The notes under the pieces are model-generated. The model was not told the origin of the DNA. It did not search any database and saw nothing but the letters and a program-made list of their open reading frames with translations. Below, piece after piece: positions 17,527-27,015 of a stretch of DNA of 64,000 nt. The stretch's first letter is position 1, and each line of letters starts with the position of its first letter. Origin of the DNA: Paenibacillus sp. V4I7 (GTDB taxonomy: Bacteria; Bacillota; Bacilli; Paenibacillales; NBRC-103111); assembly GCF_030817275.1 (NCBI RefSeq), contig NZ_JAUSZD010000002.1:7114001-7178000 (forward strand), written 5' to 3'. Position numbers and translations under genes: made by a program.

Positions 17527-18024
17527 CTATCCTCTTCTATCAAACATCCCTAATCGATTTCCACTTTTAGCCTGATTAGGATTCCTATAGACCATATCAT
17601 CCTCTGGCGCACCAATGACCAAATCGAGTGAATAATTGATAAAAGCCAAGGACTGTTCAATTAACTGCTGATTAATGACGTTGCTTTCTTTTAATTCCTC
17701 TATGGTAACAAGCAGCTTTTGTTGAGCTTCCATTAGCGCTTGTTTCTCTTCTGCCTTAAAAATAACCTTAATCAAATCACTAACCGTTATTTTGGGATTA
17801 GGATTATAACCTCTAGATATCAAGTAAGAGCCGATGATTTGAATCCGTTGTTGATTCGCTTCTGTAATCGCCCTAACCCATTTATTCTCCCGATTAACAA
17901 TCATATTGAGTTGATCGATATCGTTGCTAACAAGAATCTCCGTTTTCCCCTTTGCAAGTTCAAGCAGAGCTTCATGCGCTTCCTGAAGTTTATCCATCGT
18001 TTCCAACAAGGGCTGTATCGACAT
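17527..18024 (-). CDS. flgN: FlgN-type export chaperone
   Basis: About 165 residues, almost all predicted helix with heptad-like patterning. It sits between flgM and flgK as B. subtilis YvyG does. FlgN chaperones FlgK and FlgL to the export gate. The start is ATG 18024, five bases after AGGTGA; the GTG three codons earlier lies within that site. The C-terminal tail (residues 145-165) is polar and probably disordered. Confidence 0.88.
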   Translation of the reverse strand: MSIQPLLETMDKLQEAHEALLELAKGKTEILVSNDIDQLNMIVNRENKWVRAITEANQQRIQIIGSYLISRGYNPNPKITVSDLIKVIFKAEEKQALMEAQQKLLVTIEELKESNVINQQLIEQSLAFINYSLDLVIGAPEDDMVYRNPNQAKSGNRLGMFDRRG

Positions 18025-18063
18025 GATCGTCACCTGCTTCTATCTGTTGTGTACGCTATTTTC

Positions 18064-18336
18064 TTACTTCAAGTAAGGAAGGATTTTCTCAGCTAATTTA
18101 CCTGCATCCACACGATAAGTCCCAGCCGCGACGGACGACTTCAATTGTTCAATACGAAGCGTTTGTTCTTCCGTTCGGGCACTTCCCGAAGCTCCTAGAA
18201 GTTCCTTTGCCTCAGCAGAAATTTCGACTTGATCCTTAGGCTTACCTTTCTTGCCGGCAGCATGAGCGAAAGTGGCGTCGCCTGCTTTTTTATAAGGATT
18301 TACTGCACCGATCCGTTGATTGTCATTAATTTTCAT
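18064..18336 (-). CDS. flgM: Anti-SigD factor FlgM
   Basis: A 90-residue inhibitor of the flagellar sigma factor. The N terminus (MKINDNQRIGAVNPYKK) and the C-terminal sigma-binding helices (RIEQLKSSVAAGTYRVDAGKLAEKIL) match the family; the middle is basic and low in complexity. It is the first gene of flgM-flgN-flgK-flgL-yviE-fliW-csrA. A near-perfect SigD promoter lies 60 bases upstream, so the anti-sigma factor is under its own target's control. Confidence 0.95.
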   Translation of the reverse strand: MKINDNQRIGAVNPYKKAGDATFAHAAGKKGKPKDQVEISAEAKELLGASGSARTEEQTLRIEQLKSSVAAGTYRVDAGKLAEKILPYLK

Positions 18337-18365
18337 ACGATAACACTCCTATTACTGAGACATAT

Positions 18366-18403
18366 AAAATAAAAAGCCGATAATCTTTACCACTATTATC
18401 GGC
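18366..18403 (-). terminator. Terminator after yvyF, overlapping the flgM promoter
   Basis: Minus strand GCCGATAA (18403-18396), a 12-base loop, TTATCGGC (18383-18376), then TTTTTATTTT. It follows the yvyF stop by about 50 bases. Its first arm is the -10 element of the SigD promoter of flgM. Confidence 0.8.
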
Positions 18404-18423
18404 ATCTTACCTATGAAACTTTA
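18396..18423 (-). promoter_or_regulatory. SigD promoter of the flgM operon
   Basis: Minus strand TAAA (18423-18420), 16 bp, GCCGATAA (18403-18396): a full match to the SigD consensus. Transcription would begin near 18388, inside the loop of the terminator hairpin. Confidence 0.85.
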
Positions 18424-18451
18424 TATCTCTATAGTCCTATTTAGAGAATAG

Positions 18452-18874
18452 TTAATGTCTATCATTCAAACGATCTTTGATTTTAAAACTAACTTGACTT
18501 TCCTTTGCTACTTTTTCCGTTTTACGCCGCTCATCCTCTGCATTATTCCTTACATCCTTCACAAGCTTGCTGCGGCAAGCTTCACAAATCGTGTTCTCAC
18601 GAATCAGCGTTCCGCATACTTCACACGGAAAAGACATATTCGGCGCATGCATAATAGAGATTCGGCCATCACGGATAAATTTAGTGATCTGTTTAACCGC
18701 TACCCCTGTTGCCTCACTTAAATCATTTATGGTGGTACCTTTGTTTTCACGCAGGTATTTCAAGCATTTCTCATACTGCTGCTCCAAATCCTTCACACAA
18801 TTCGGGCAAACCTCGTTAAAGCCTTTAACGAATATTTTCCCGCAGCGCGGACAATTAGCTACATTCATGCCCAT
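18452..18874 (-). CDS. yvyF: Flagellar operon protein YvyF
   Basis: A protein of about 140 residues with two zinc-type Cys clusters: CPRCGK..CPNC near the N terminus and CEVCG..CEAC near residue 100. A helix-turn-helix-like middle lies between them (TTINDLSEATGVAVKQITKFIRDGRI). This is the MerR-like YvyF/TIGR03826 family of Bacillales flagellar regions; its biochemical role is not known. AGGAGGGGG selects ATG 18874; ten codons upstream in frame are untranslated. It lies between comFC and flgM, with its own terminator. Confidence 0.88.
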   Translation of the reverse strand: MGMNVANCPRCGKIFVKGFNEVCPNCVKDLEQQYEKCLKYLRENKGTTINDLSEATGVAVKQITKFIRDGRISIMHAPNMSFPCEVCGTLIRENTICEACRSKLVKDVRNNAEDERRKTEKVAKESQVSFKIKDRLNDRH

Positions 18875-18983
18875 TGTATAGCCCCCTCCTATTATTCCCA
18901 TCACCCAATTATTAATTCCAGTTTACAGTAATTCGACAGCGTTTGCACAATAATATTTTTGACAGATGTGGTGACAATTCCTG

Positions 18984-19766
18984 CTACCGCGCCCACGTTA
19001 GACCGAATACTTCGGCAGATATGTACTCCCTGAGAACCTTGGCACATTGATTCATAGTGCTTCCAGTCGTATAAACATCATCCACGATATAAATAACAAA
19101 CGAAGTAGCCGAAGATTCTTCTAAATAATTATAAATCGACTCATTCACCTCAAAAACATGCTCCAAATCGTCCAGCCGTTCATTCCTCTTCTTGAAGCTT
19201 TGTTTATCTGTGTGCTTGGAACGCTTAAGAAGGGGTATGACAGGGATCCCTATTCTATGACCAAGTTCAACTGCCATCTGCTCCGCTTGATTAAAACCAC
19301 GTTCCAGCATTCTGCGCTCGCTCACTGGCACGAAAGTGATAAACTCCTTCACAGAATCGGATTCTGAGGGAAAAGTGTCTCTATCCTTATGTAATAAGTG
19401 ATAAGAATGTACAAGCATCTTCCCGAGGACCGTCTTCAAACGCTCATCTCCACGATACTTATATCGCGCCAATAATTCCTTCATCGTTTCATCATATCTG
19501 ACAGCGCTACGGCTTCTTATAAAATAGGAATGCGGCCTTCGTTGACAGTCTGAGCAAAATTCCCCTCGTCCACAAGTTGGACAAAGCGCTTCTCGAATCC
19601 AAGGAATTCGTGTGTAACACGAATGGCAAAGTCCTAATTCATCAACACGGAGAGTGCTATTCTGTTTGCAAAGTAAACATTCTTTTTTCAGCGGACTAAG
19701 CAGCGAAGCTACCGAACCCATCACTTTTTTAATCAAAATCCTCAAATTCATTTGCTGATAGCTCAT
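18984..19766 (-). CDS. comFC: ComFC, phosphoribosyltransferase-like competence protein
   Basis: A 260-residue protein required for efficient uptake and integration of transforming DNA. The N-terminal part has Cys pairs of a zinc-binding region (CLLC, CHSC, CPTC, CSDC, residues about 30-75). The C-terminal half has a phosphoribosyltransferase fold with the motif IYIVDDVYTTGST near residue 225. The ERRMLERGFNQAE segment is the ComFC hallmark. Its ATG directly abuts the comFA stop (TGAATG), so the pair is coupled. No comFB lies between them. Confidence 0.93.
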   Translation of the reverse strand: MSYQQMNLRILIKKVMGSVASLLSPLKKECLLCKQNSTLRVDELGLCHSCYTRIPWIREALCPTCGRGEFCSDCQRRPHSYFIRSRSAVRYDETMKELLARYKYRGDERLKTVLGKMLVHSYHLLHKDRDTFPSESDSVKEFITFVPVSERRMLERGFNQAEQMAVELGHRIGIPVIPLLKRSKHTDKQSFKKRNERLDDLEHVFEVNESIYNYLEESSATSFVIYIVDDVYTTGSTMNQCAKVLREYISAEVFGLTWAR

Positions 19767-21773
19767 TCATTTCCCCCTTAATAAATAGCCCTGTTTACGT
19801 GCGATGCGATTCATCTGCTTAATTTTTCGAATTGCCTCCTTTTGAAATTGCGTGATTTCTTTTGCTGCAAAATAGACCTTCCCTGCCGGATCGTCCTGCG
19901 ACCTGCCTGCACGCCCAGCCATCTGAACGAGCGCTGCTTCATCAAATAGTTTCGAATCGGCATCCATAATGAACACATCAGACTTTGGCACCGTGACTCC
20001 TCGCTCCAAAATCGTTGTTGTGACCAGCACACGGATTTCTCTGTTTCGAAAAAGCTGGACCTTTTCAGTTCTAGCAAGATCTTTGGATGAGGTTCCTTCG
20101 ATACACAAACTAGCTTCACTCATGCCATGACTTAATTTAGACCTTAGAAGATTAACCATTGGCTCGACCAACTGAATGTTGGGGACAAAAACAAACACCT
20201 GCGCACCTCGTTCCACCGAGGCCACCAGCTTAGCAAATAATGAACTCGGCATTATTTGTGACTGGACTATTTTCCTCAGAGGTGGGACCGAAACCAGCTG
20301 AGGAACTGGCAATGGGTGCCTGTGAAAGCGTACCGGCACTCGAACATGCGGTAATCTCCCCCGCTTTGCGGCCTGCCTTACAGCCCTCGGCGGTGTAGCC
20401 GAAAGCAAAATATTCGTTCCGCTTGCTTTGCAGACTTTAGCCGCTGCATAGGCAAGCATGGGATTGTTATGGTAGGGAAAAGCATCAATCTCATCGATAA
20501 TGACAAGATCAAAAGCCTCCTGAAAGCGCAGCAGCTGATGCGTTGTCGCGATTGTAATCTGCCCTTGCTCCCAGCGCTGCTCGCTTCCACCATACAGCGT
20601 CACCACGCTGTAATCGGCAAATGCGCGGCATATTCGTGGTTGCAGCTCTAACACCACGTCCTTACGTGGTGTCGCGATAAGCACACGCCCTCCTCTCGCA
20701 ACGGTGTGATGGATCAACGGAAAGATCATCTCCGTCTTCCCCGCACCTGTAACTGCCCAGATCAAGAACCTTCGCGGGAATTGGTGGTTCACTTTTGCTT
20801 TTACTTCTGCATCAGCTCCCGCTCTTTCGCTGCCTTTCCTCGCTCTGCTCCCTGGCCAACCTACTCTTCTATAACCAGTCCGTTTCTCCCTCGAGCCCTC
20901 AACACCATTCCCGCATATATAGCGCAGCCCCTCCAACGAAGCCCTAGCCTGGGCCTCACTGAGCCCCCAAGGCTCAATATAAGCGCGAAGCTGCTCTTCC
21001 TGTTCTTCCCTCTCTCGATCTTCCACGCCACCTTGCCCCACCCGGGACCCCGTCGGCGCAACCTCCCTCGAGTGCCCAATAACTAGCAAAGAACAAAACC
21101 GAGCCCTCCCCATGGTCAGGCACTCCTCACAATAAGGACAGGCTTGTCCGCAATGCAAGCAAGCCGACCAAAACATGCGCTTCGCACCACTTCCACACCG
21201 TTTACAGGTGTAGCTCGTCGTCTTTCTAAACCCCTGGCGCCAATCTCGGCGCTCGATCACTTCTAGTCCATTCCTCACCTCAACATCACCATTGAGATGA
21301 GCAAGCTGCAGATAGGATAGCCACTCATTTCCTGTCCCTAAATCTACCCCAACCGTCACCAACAGTTGTTGAAATTCCTCTACAAGCAGCGACCGACCGC
21401 TGCAAGCTTCCACAATAATGGCATATACATACGCATCCAACGTGTTACTTGGATACTTCCCTTGCTTCCACACCTCATATTTAATCTTTTGCATACGAAG
21501 ATCTTCACCAATAGGGATATTGTATTCATGCATAAGCTGCCGAAGCCGCTCCAGCACTCTCTCGTCATGCGATTCAAACGCCAACTGATTTTCCACATTC
21601 AGCCCCTGAAGCATCCGCACACCCTGCCCTAACGAAATAAAAGGTTCGAACACTACGAGGCCGGCGTCGGCTGCGTATTGCTCGAACCAATATTGGATGT
21701 CCGTCTGTGAGTGAATCGTTAATCGCCACTCCCACTCTTTTCCCAAACAAACTGCATAAAGTTGAACCTTCAT
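19767..21773 (-). CDS. comFA: ComFA, DEAD/DEAH-box DNA-uptake ATPase
   Basis: A helicase-type ATPase that helps pull single-stranded DNA into competent cells. At 668 residues it is much longer than the 463-residue B. subtilis protein. The first 180 residues are an added region. Next comes the four-Cys zinc module (CKRCG..CLHCGQACPYCEEC), about residues 190-220. A highly charged, Arg/Glu/Gly-rich linker follows (about 235-320). The helicase core has Walker A AVTGAGKTE, Walker B DEID and motif VI MAGRAGR. ATG 21773 follows AAGGTGAGG. Confidence 0.93.
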   Translation of the reverse strand: MKVQLYAVCLGKEWEWRLTIHSQTDIQYWFEQYAADAGLVVFEPFISLGQGVRMLQGLNVENQLAFESHDERVLERLRQLMHEYNIPIGEDLRMQKIKYEVWKQGKYPSNTLDAYVYAIIVEACSGRSLLVEEFQQLLVTVGVDLGTGNEWLSYLQLAHLNGDVEVRNGLEVIERRDWRQGFRKTTSYTCKRCGSGAKRMFWSACLHCGQACPYCEECLTMGRARFCSLLVIGHSREVAPTGSRVGQGGVEDREREEQEEQLRAYIEPWGLSEAQARASLEGLRYICGNGVEGSREKRTGYRRVGWPGSRARKGSERAGADAEVKAKVNHQFPRRFLIWAVTGAGKTEMIFPLIHHTVARGGRVLIATPRKDVVLELQPRICRAFADYSVVTLYGGSEQRWEQGQITIATTHQLLRFQEAFDLVIIDEIDAFPYHNNPMLAYAAAKVCKASGTNILLSATPPRAVRQAAKRGRLPHVRVPVRFHRHPLPVPQLVSVPPLRKIVQSQIMPSSLFAKLVASVERGAQVFVFVPNIQLVEPMVNLLRSKLSHGMSEASLCIEGTSSKDLARTEKVQLFRNREIRVLVTTTILERGVTVPKSDVFIMDADSKLFDEAALVQMAGRAGRSQDDPAGKVYFAAKEITQFQKEAIRKIKQMNRIARKQGYLLRGK

Positions 21774-21819
21774 TCCTCACCTTACTCTCATTGTAACTAA
21801 GTACTTGAAACCGTTGCCT

Positions 21820-22215
21820 TCAACCGACATGGATCTTCACTAGATCCTCCCTGCTGCTTAGATGAACGACAGTCACGGGTTCACTATCATGTTGACGTAA
21901 ATAGTGGTCAACCGCGTCATAATCCGTCAGATACCGAAGCTCTAGCAAATGGCTATGGGATAAGCGCTCAATGATTTTCCTCGTATCGTCGGAAGATCCT
22001 TCATCGAATATCGTTGCTTTCACTTCGTTGCCCTTAAAACGCGAGAAGAAAAACAAGGAGCGAATATACCATTCAATTTGGTTTTGATTATTTTTGGTGA
22101 CGAGCAGCACATTAGCCGTTTTCTTGCTTCCACCTCTGCGAGTGCCGAGCAATAAATGGAGCACAGCAATGCTGATTCCGTAGCAACCTAAGATCCAAAG
22201 CAATCCAATCCACAT
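21820..22215 (-). CDS. Small membrane-anchored protein, glycosyltransferase-like fragment
   Basis: About 131 residues, not assigned to a named family. Residues 1-22 form one membrane helix (MWIGLLWILGCYGISIAVLHL). The soluble part has a pattern like the first half of a family-2 glycosyltransferase (NVLLVTKNNQNQIEWYIRSL, then DEGSSDDTRKII). It lacks the DxD and later parts of that fold. GGGAGGG selects ATG 22215. It lies between degU and comFA, and no terminator separates it from either. Confidence 0.65.
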   Translation of the reverse strand: MWIGLLWILGCYGISIAVLHLLLGTRRGGSKKTANVLLVTKNNQNQIEWYIRSLFFFSRFKGNEVKATIFDEGSSDDTRKIIERLSHSHLLELRYLTDYDAVDHYLRQHDSEPVTVVHLSSREDLVKIHVG

Positions 22216-22284
22216 AGCGGGTCCCTCCCTTACCTGCAGTGTATGCTGCAAAGTTAAGGGGGGTTCCTCTCGTGAAAATGGAGA

Positions 22285-23013
22285 TTACAACGTTACCCAA
22301 CCATTTTTAATTGCTATAATAACAGCTTGTGTACGATCATCAACTTCCATTTTTTGGAGGATGCTGCTGACGTGGTTTTTCACCGTTTTTTCACTGATAT
22401 AGAGGAACTCTCCGATCAGCTTATTGCTTTTTTTACCTTCCGCCATCAGACGAAGAACTTCTGCTTCTCGCTTGGTTAGCGGACTATTTGTATTATGTAT
22501 GTATTTAAGAGCTGAATCTTTGACGCCTTGGCCGGAACCAACTACACCCACATCATCCAAATAGGTCATACGTCTGAGCTGATTAATCAGCTTGCCAGTA
22601 ACCTTAGGGTGAATGTAAGCATGACCAGCCACTACGGAACGAATCGCATTAATGAGCGACTCCGCTTCCATATCTTTCAGCAAATAACCTGAAGCCCCCT
22701 TACGAAGAGTTTCGAACACGTAGCTCTCATCATCATGGATGGATAAAATGATTACTTTGATATCGGGAAAAATAAGCTTAAGCCGTTCAGTCGCCACAAC
22801 GCCGTTCTCGAGCGGCATATTAATATCCATGAGAACAATATCCGGCGTGATTTGATTGCACAGCTCGATAACCTGGATACCATCACCGCACTCACCGATG
22901 ACTTCCATATCATCTTCCATATTAATAATTCGTTTAACACCTTCACGAAACAGCTGATGATCGTCCGCAATGACAATATGCACATTGCGTTTATGACTCG
23001 CCGTGTTGTCCAT
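22285..23013 (-). CDS. degU: Two-component response regulator DegU
   Basis: The NarL-family regulator of exoenzymes, competence, motility and biofilm traits. The product is about 242 residues. The receiver domain has the phospho-acceptor Asp63 (LMDINMP). The C-terminal LuxR-type helix-turn-helix reads LTKREAEVLRLMAEGK, then SEKTVKNHVSSILQKM, and ends with the DegU-typical DRTQAVIIAIKNGW. AGGAGG selects ATG 23013, 22 bases inside the end of degS, so translation is coupled. Confidence 0.95.
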   Translation of the reverse strand: MDNTASHKRNVHIVIADDHQLFREGVKRIINMEDDMEVIGECGDGIQVIELCNQITPDIVLMDINMPLENGVVATERLKLIFPDIKVIILSIHDDESYVFETLRKGASGYLLKDMEAESLINAIRSVVAGHAYIHPKVTGKLINQLRRMTYLDDVGVVGSGQGVKDSALKYIHNTNSPLTKREAEVLRLMAEGKKSNKLIGEFLYISEKTVKNHVSSILQKMEVDDRTQAVIIAIKNGWVTL

Positions 23014-24178
23014 TCTGTTTTTCCTCCTTGTTCTCTCCAACGCCGCCGATAGGGATTAGCATCGTAATTTTTGTACCTGAATCTTTTTCGGACTCTAGAA
23101 CCATCGTGCCCTCCAGAAGCTCGACACGCTCACGCATGCCCAGCAAGCCGAAATTATTTCCCTTGGCTATTCTTTGTTCTGTCTGCGGCACGTCAAAACC
23201 GATCCCGTTATCTACCACGTAGATTTGCACTTGATCCGGCTCCAGTGTGAGTTCAACAGATAGGAAAGTAGCTTTTGCATGCTTATTTACATTAGATAAA
23301 GCTTCCTGCACAAGTCGGAAAATAGCAATTTCAAGCCCAGACGGAATGCGAGTCTCCTTGCCTACGAGATTAAACTGTGTGCGAATTCTATGCTTATCTT
23401 CGAAATCCTGTACATATTTACGCAGTGTCGGAACGATTCCTAGATCATCGAGAGCCATCGGACGGAGGTTGAAGATGATCTTACGAACTTCTTCAAGCCC
23501 CCCTCTGACTTGACCCTTCAAATCTACCAATTCTTCCTTCACCGCGGGAATATCCTCTTTTACCAGCATACGCTGGGCAATTTCAGTTCGAAGCACTACA
23601 TTCGCCAAGGTTTGAGCCATACCATCGTGAATTTCACGCGCAATACGCTTCCGTTCTTCCTCTTGGGCCAAAATAATCTTCAAACCGAGTAATTGCCTGT
23701 TCTTGGCGGATTCGAGTATACGAGTCACCTGATTGAGGTCGCCCGATAAATATTCCAGTACCACATTCATTTGCGATACGATTGTTTCTGCTCGCTCCAC
23801 CTGCTTGTCCACATTTTTCGTGCGTACCTGCAGATCATTGCGCCGAGTCTTTAGATTATTTTCTTTTTCCCTAGCAATTGTCAGCTGTAATTGAAAAGCA
23901 ATCGCGGCTTCATAAGCAATCTTGATATCTTCCTCACGATACTTGTTGAAATCACGACTGACCTCCGTAAGTCGAATACGAGATCGCTTGTAATCCTTCT
24001 CCAAATTGTCAACCAGCTCGATGGTAACACTCGTTTCGTACTTAATCTCTTCGAGCTCGCGAGTGAGTGACTCTTTTTCCACACGAGAAGCTTCAGCGAT
24101 TTCAAACATTTGGTACTTGCTGCTCTCCATGACGTTAATTGCGTTTTTAATGACACGATCTATAGCGTCTGGCTGCAA
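22991..24178 (-). CDS. degS: Sensor histidine kinase DegS
   Basis: A cytoplasmic kinase/phosphatase for DegU, 395 residues. The N-terminal 160 residues form the long coiled-coil sensor domain of DegS. The HisKA_3 phospho-acceptor is His184 (REIHDGMAQTL), and the ATPase domain has VDNGIGFD and GLLGMRERVELL near the C terminus. No membrane segment is seen, as expected for DegS. It starts with TTG at 24178, ten bases after AAGGAG. A TACAAT with extended -10 (24233-24228) may be its promoter, but no good -35 is visible. Confidence 0.95.
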   Translation of the reverse strand: MQPDAIDRVIKNAINVMESSKYQMFEIAEASRVEKESLTRELEEIKYETSVTIELVDNLEKDYKRSRIRLTEVSRDFNKYREEDIKIAYEAAIAFQLQLTIAREKENNLKTRRNDLQVRTKNVDKQVERAETIVSQMNVVLEYLSGDLNQVTRILESAKNRQLLGLKIILAQEEERKRIAREIHDGMAQTLANVVLRTEIAQRMLVKEDIPAVKEELVDLKGQVRGGLEEVRKIIFNLRPMALDDLGIVPTLRKYVQDFEDKHRIRTQFNLVGKETRIPSGLEIAIFRLVQEALSNVNKHAKATFLSVELTLEPDQVQIYVVDNGIGFDVPQTEQRIAKGNNFGLLGMRERVELLEGTMVLESEKDSGTKITMLIPIGGVGENKEEKQNGQHGES

Positions 24179-24272
24179 ATGAAACGAGCTCCTTTATAAA
24201 ACAATATTAGAAATTAGTCTACCCCATATTGTATCATAGTTTTACCCGTTTGCCGTGTACTTCTAGCACTAT

Positions 24273-26876
24273 TTATTCGATCGTAATCCCATAATTTTTG
24301 GGTTCCCAGCCTACTTTAAAGCCTAATTTCTCTGAAATGAGTCGCAAAGGCACCATCGTCACATTATTCATGATTTTAGGAGACACTTCAGCGGTCACAC
24401 GATCTCCGTTTACAAGCAGATCAGCATTATCAATCCACAGGTCAATCAGCTTGTCACCTCGAATAACGGTTACCTTCCGCTCTTTGTCATCCCACTTCAC
24501 ATTACCGCCTAATGCTTCTGTTACGAAACGAAGAGGAACTAACGTATTATCATTCACAATCGTCGGAGCCTGCTCTAATGTATAGGATTTATCATTCAGT
24601 GTCGCTTGTTTCTTATTCACAGTCAATTTTACCGCATTTTTCGGTAGAGCGGCTAGCTGTCCTTTGTAAATGAAAGAGATATCATCGATATTAATTTTCC
24701 CTTTTGGGGCCCTTTCATCCTGTCCATTCGCTGGATTAGCGATATATACACTCTTAATTTTGATCGGAAATTTGAGGTCGGACACATCAGCCGTTACCTT
24801 GCGCCAGCCTGTCCAGTTCATATTTTCAGTGAAACTTACGTAATTCAACTTCCCATTCGCATCAATGATTTCTGCGCGCACCCAGTTAAAGCTTCCGTCA
24901 CCGAGCACTTTGGCAGTGATAAACTCCGGCTCTCCTTCAATCTGAACACCGTTCATCCCATCGAATCTAGCGTAAGCTGCTTTGGTACCTGTTCCTTTTG
25001 TAAAATCATACGAAATTTCTAGACTCTTGTTCCCGCTATTTGGCACAATATTAACAGCTGAAACAACCTCGGCTGGATACTTATCGCCTGTTGTCATAAC
25101 TGCAAACTTATCTAGATCGTACCAAACCTTCTCCTGACCAACAGGCAATGTAACCATCGTGCTATAACCATCATATCTCGCAATAACCTGAGCCGCCTGA
25201 GAGCCCGAAGCGCTATCCACATGAAGAATACCGTCTTTCAGAGACCCTTTAACCCCACTTAGCTCCCAAGTTGCTGATGCCGCCGGCAATTCGCGTGTTG
25301 CACCACTCCTAGTCGTTACCGATATAGGCAGCTTGAAATCCCCGCCTTCTGTCAGTGAAAAGGCTCCTGAATTAAATTTCATGGAAGTAATCTGATTTCT
25401 TCCGACAACCTCGACGTCCATGGATGCTGAACCTTTGCCTGACTTGGCAATGATTTGGGTCTTGCCAGGCAATGTCGGTGTAAACACATTATCTTTGAAC
25501 GCTCCAATCGTCGTGGAACTACTCCACTGTGGAACAATGCCCTCTACGGAAATCGGATTATAATAGTCATCATAAGCTTTAAATTGATAAGTGCTGGATT
25601 CATTCATAAATAAAATATTTTGACCTTTTAAAATAAGTCCCTTCAAATCGCCCTTCGGTGCCGTCGAATACACACCCACACCATTTACAACGGAACGCTG
25701 ATTGCCATTCTCTGTTTTATTAACTAGCTTCGGATCAAAATCTCCGAGAGGTCTTGAAACCATCTGCGTCGATCCCCCGCCATCCAGAACCATCCCTCTC
25801 CAAACACCAGCACTAATCATAAACTGCTGAAGCTCGGGGAGCGTCATCCCTGCACTGCCTGCACTGCGATCCGAAGTAATGATATAAGCCGTCTTCATAT
25901 CTTTGGAATAGCCTATTGCCGTTCGGGAACGTGGGCTATAGCCACTGAAATCGCCAATATTACGTGTAAAATAACTCGGCTTTGCCTCATCCACTAGCAG
26001 TGTGCTGCCGCCAATGAGCATTTTAAAATTCTTCCAATCATACGTCTTAGACGCATCATGCGGGACCATATCATATTTGGTAGTGATCTTATCTCCGACT
26101 TTGAGGTGATTTACAATAAACTCCCTGGCAAGACCAGAGCCTCTGAGGATATAGCCATCTGCTGGAGCAACCATTTTAATATTCGTATCTACGGCAATTT
26201 CCTTGACTACATCATTCTGTATGAGTGCTTCAGTTGGAACATGGGTTCCATCAACTGCACGCTGCGTTAAAGCCCAGGCATTCGTATAGAGGAAAAGTCC
26301 GTCTGCGATCATCGCGACATCATTGTCGTCCCAATAATACGTTTTGTTCACACCGCCAAGCTCAAAAGAAGTCCCGTCCTTCGCCGTCACCCTGCCTTGA
26401 AAATCAAAAATATCAATAATCGGTTGATTCGTATTCGTAATCGCAAAAGAATAAAGTCCAGATATTTTCGCAGGGGTTGCCATTACTTGACCATTCGTGA
26501 TTTGCGCGCCTTCTGGAACACCTTCCGCCTGTGTATTGAAGAAATCCCCATTCACACCTGCCACGGCACCGGTATCCTTCACCATACCCAAAACACTCTG
26601 GTTCTTCGTGAACTGATTCTTCGTCCCAGCCATTGCGTCTATCTTAACGTTCGGATTCGTCAAATCGACTTCTACCACATTGGCGTTCACCGATACGTCC
26701 TTATTGCTTCTAGTAGTCTTCCAAATGTAATTCTTCATAATTGCACCAGATGTAATCGTCTCCTGCGAACTAAGTGTCAACGTCGGCCCTGCCGCGTTTA
26801 CCGTAGTCCCCGCAACCAATTGCCATACCAATGCGCAAGCCAGCGCACCCATTCCTACTTGCTTTTGTACCATCAT
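24273..26876 (-). CDS. Exported phosphodiester glycosidase-like protein with copper-amine-oxidase-type stalk domains
   Basis: An 867-residue secreted protein. A signal peptide covers about 1-29. The phosphodiester glycosidase (NAGPA-type) domain lies at about 100-410, with GVNGDFF near 107-113 and VLDGGGSTQMV toward its end. Ig-like and carbohydrate-binding-like beta regions fill the middle. Two copper-amine-oxidase N-terminal-type repeats (NNTMVPLRF pattern, seen as LVPLRFVTEALGG and MVPLRLISEKLGF) end the protein. In the family this domain removes GlcNAc from phosphodiester-linked sugars, and related bacterial proteins act on wall polymers; the substrate here is unknown. Confidence 0.87.
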   Translation of the reverse strand: MMVQKQVGMGALACALVWQLVAGTTVNAAGPTLTLSSQETITSGAIMKNYIWKTTRSNKDVSVNANVVEVDLTNPNVKIDAMAGTKNQFTKNQSVLGMVKDTGAVAGVNGDFFNTQAEGVPEGAQITNGQVMATPAKISGLYSFAITNTNQPIIDIFDFQGRVTAKDGTSFELGGVNKTYYWDDNDVAMIADGLFLYTNAWALTQRAVDGTHVPTEALIQNDVVKEIAVDTNIKMVAPADGYILRGSGLAREFIVNHLKVGDKITTKYDMVPHDASKTYDWKNFKMLIGGSTLLVDEAKPSYFTRNIGDFSGYSPRSRTAIGYSKDMKTAYIITSDRSAGSAGMTLPELQQFMISAGVWRGMVLDGGGSTQMVSRPLGDFDPKLVNKTENGNQRSVVNGVGVYSTAPKGDLKGLILKGQNILFMNESSTYQFKAYDDYYNPISVEGIVPQWSSSTTIGAFKDNVFTPTLPGKTQIIAKSGKGSASMDVEVVGRNQITSMKFNSGAFSLTEGGDFKLPISVTTRSGATRELPAASATWELSGVKGSLKDGILHVDSASGSQAAQVIARYDGYSTMVTLPVGQEKVWYDLDKFAVMTTGDKYPAEVVSAVNIVPNSGNKSLEISYDFTKGTGTKAAYARFDGMNGVQIEGEPEFITAKVLGDGSFNWVRAEIIDANGKLNYVSFTENMNWTGWRKVTADVSDLKFPIKIKSVYIANPANGQDERAPKGKINIDDISFIYKGQLAALPKNAVKLTVNKKQATLNDKSYTLEQAPTIVNDNTLVPLRFVTEALGGNVKWDDKERKVTVIRGDKLIDLWIDNADLLVNGDRVTAEVSPKIMNNVTMVPLRLISEKLGFKVGWEPKNYGITIE

Positions 26877-27015
26877 GCTGCTTTTCCACTCTCCTCTTTC
26901 AGTTTAAGTCTAGTATCTATCTTTTCGGATATCTATATAGACTCTTAAACTAGTGAAAAAGTTACGATCTAAGAGAAGTTGTATTTATACGTCAAAAATA
27001 TGACCACGAGCCAGC

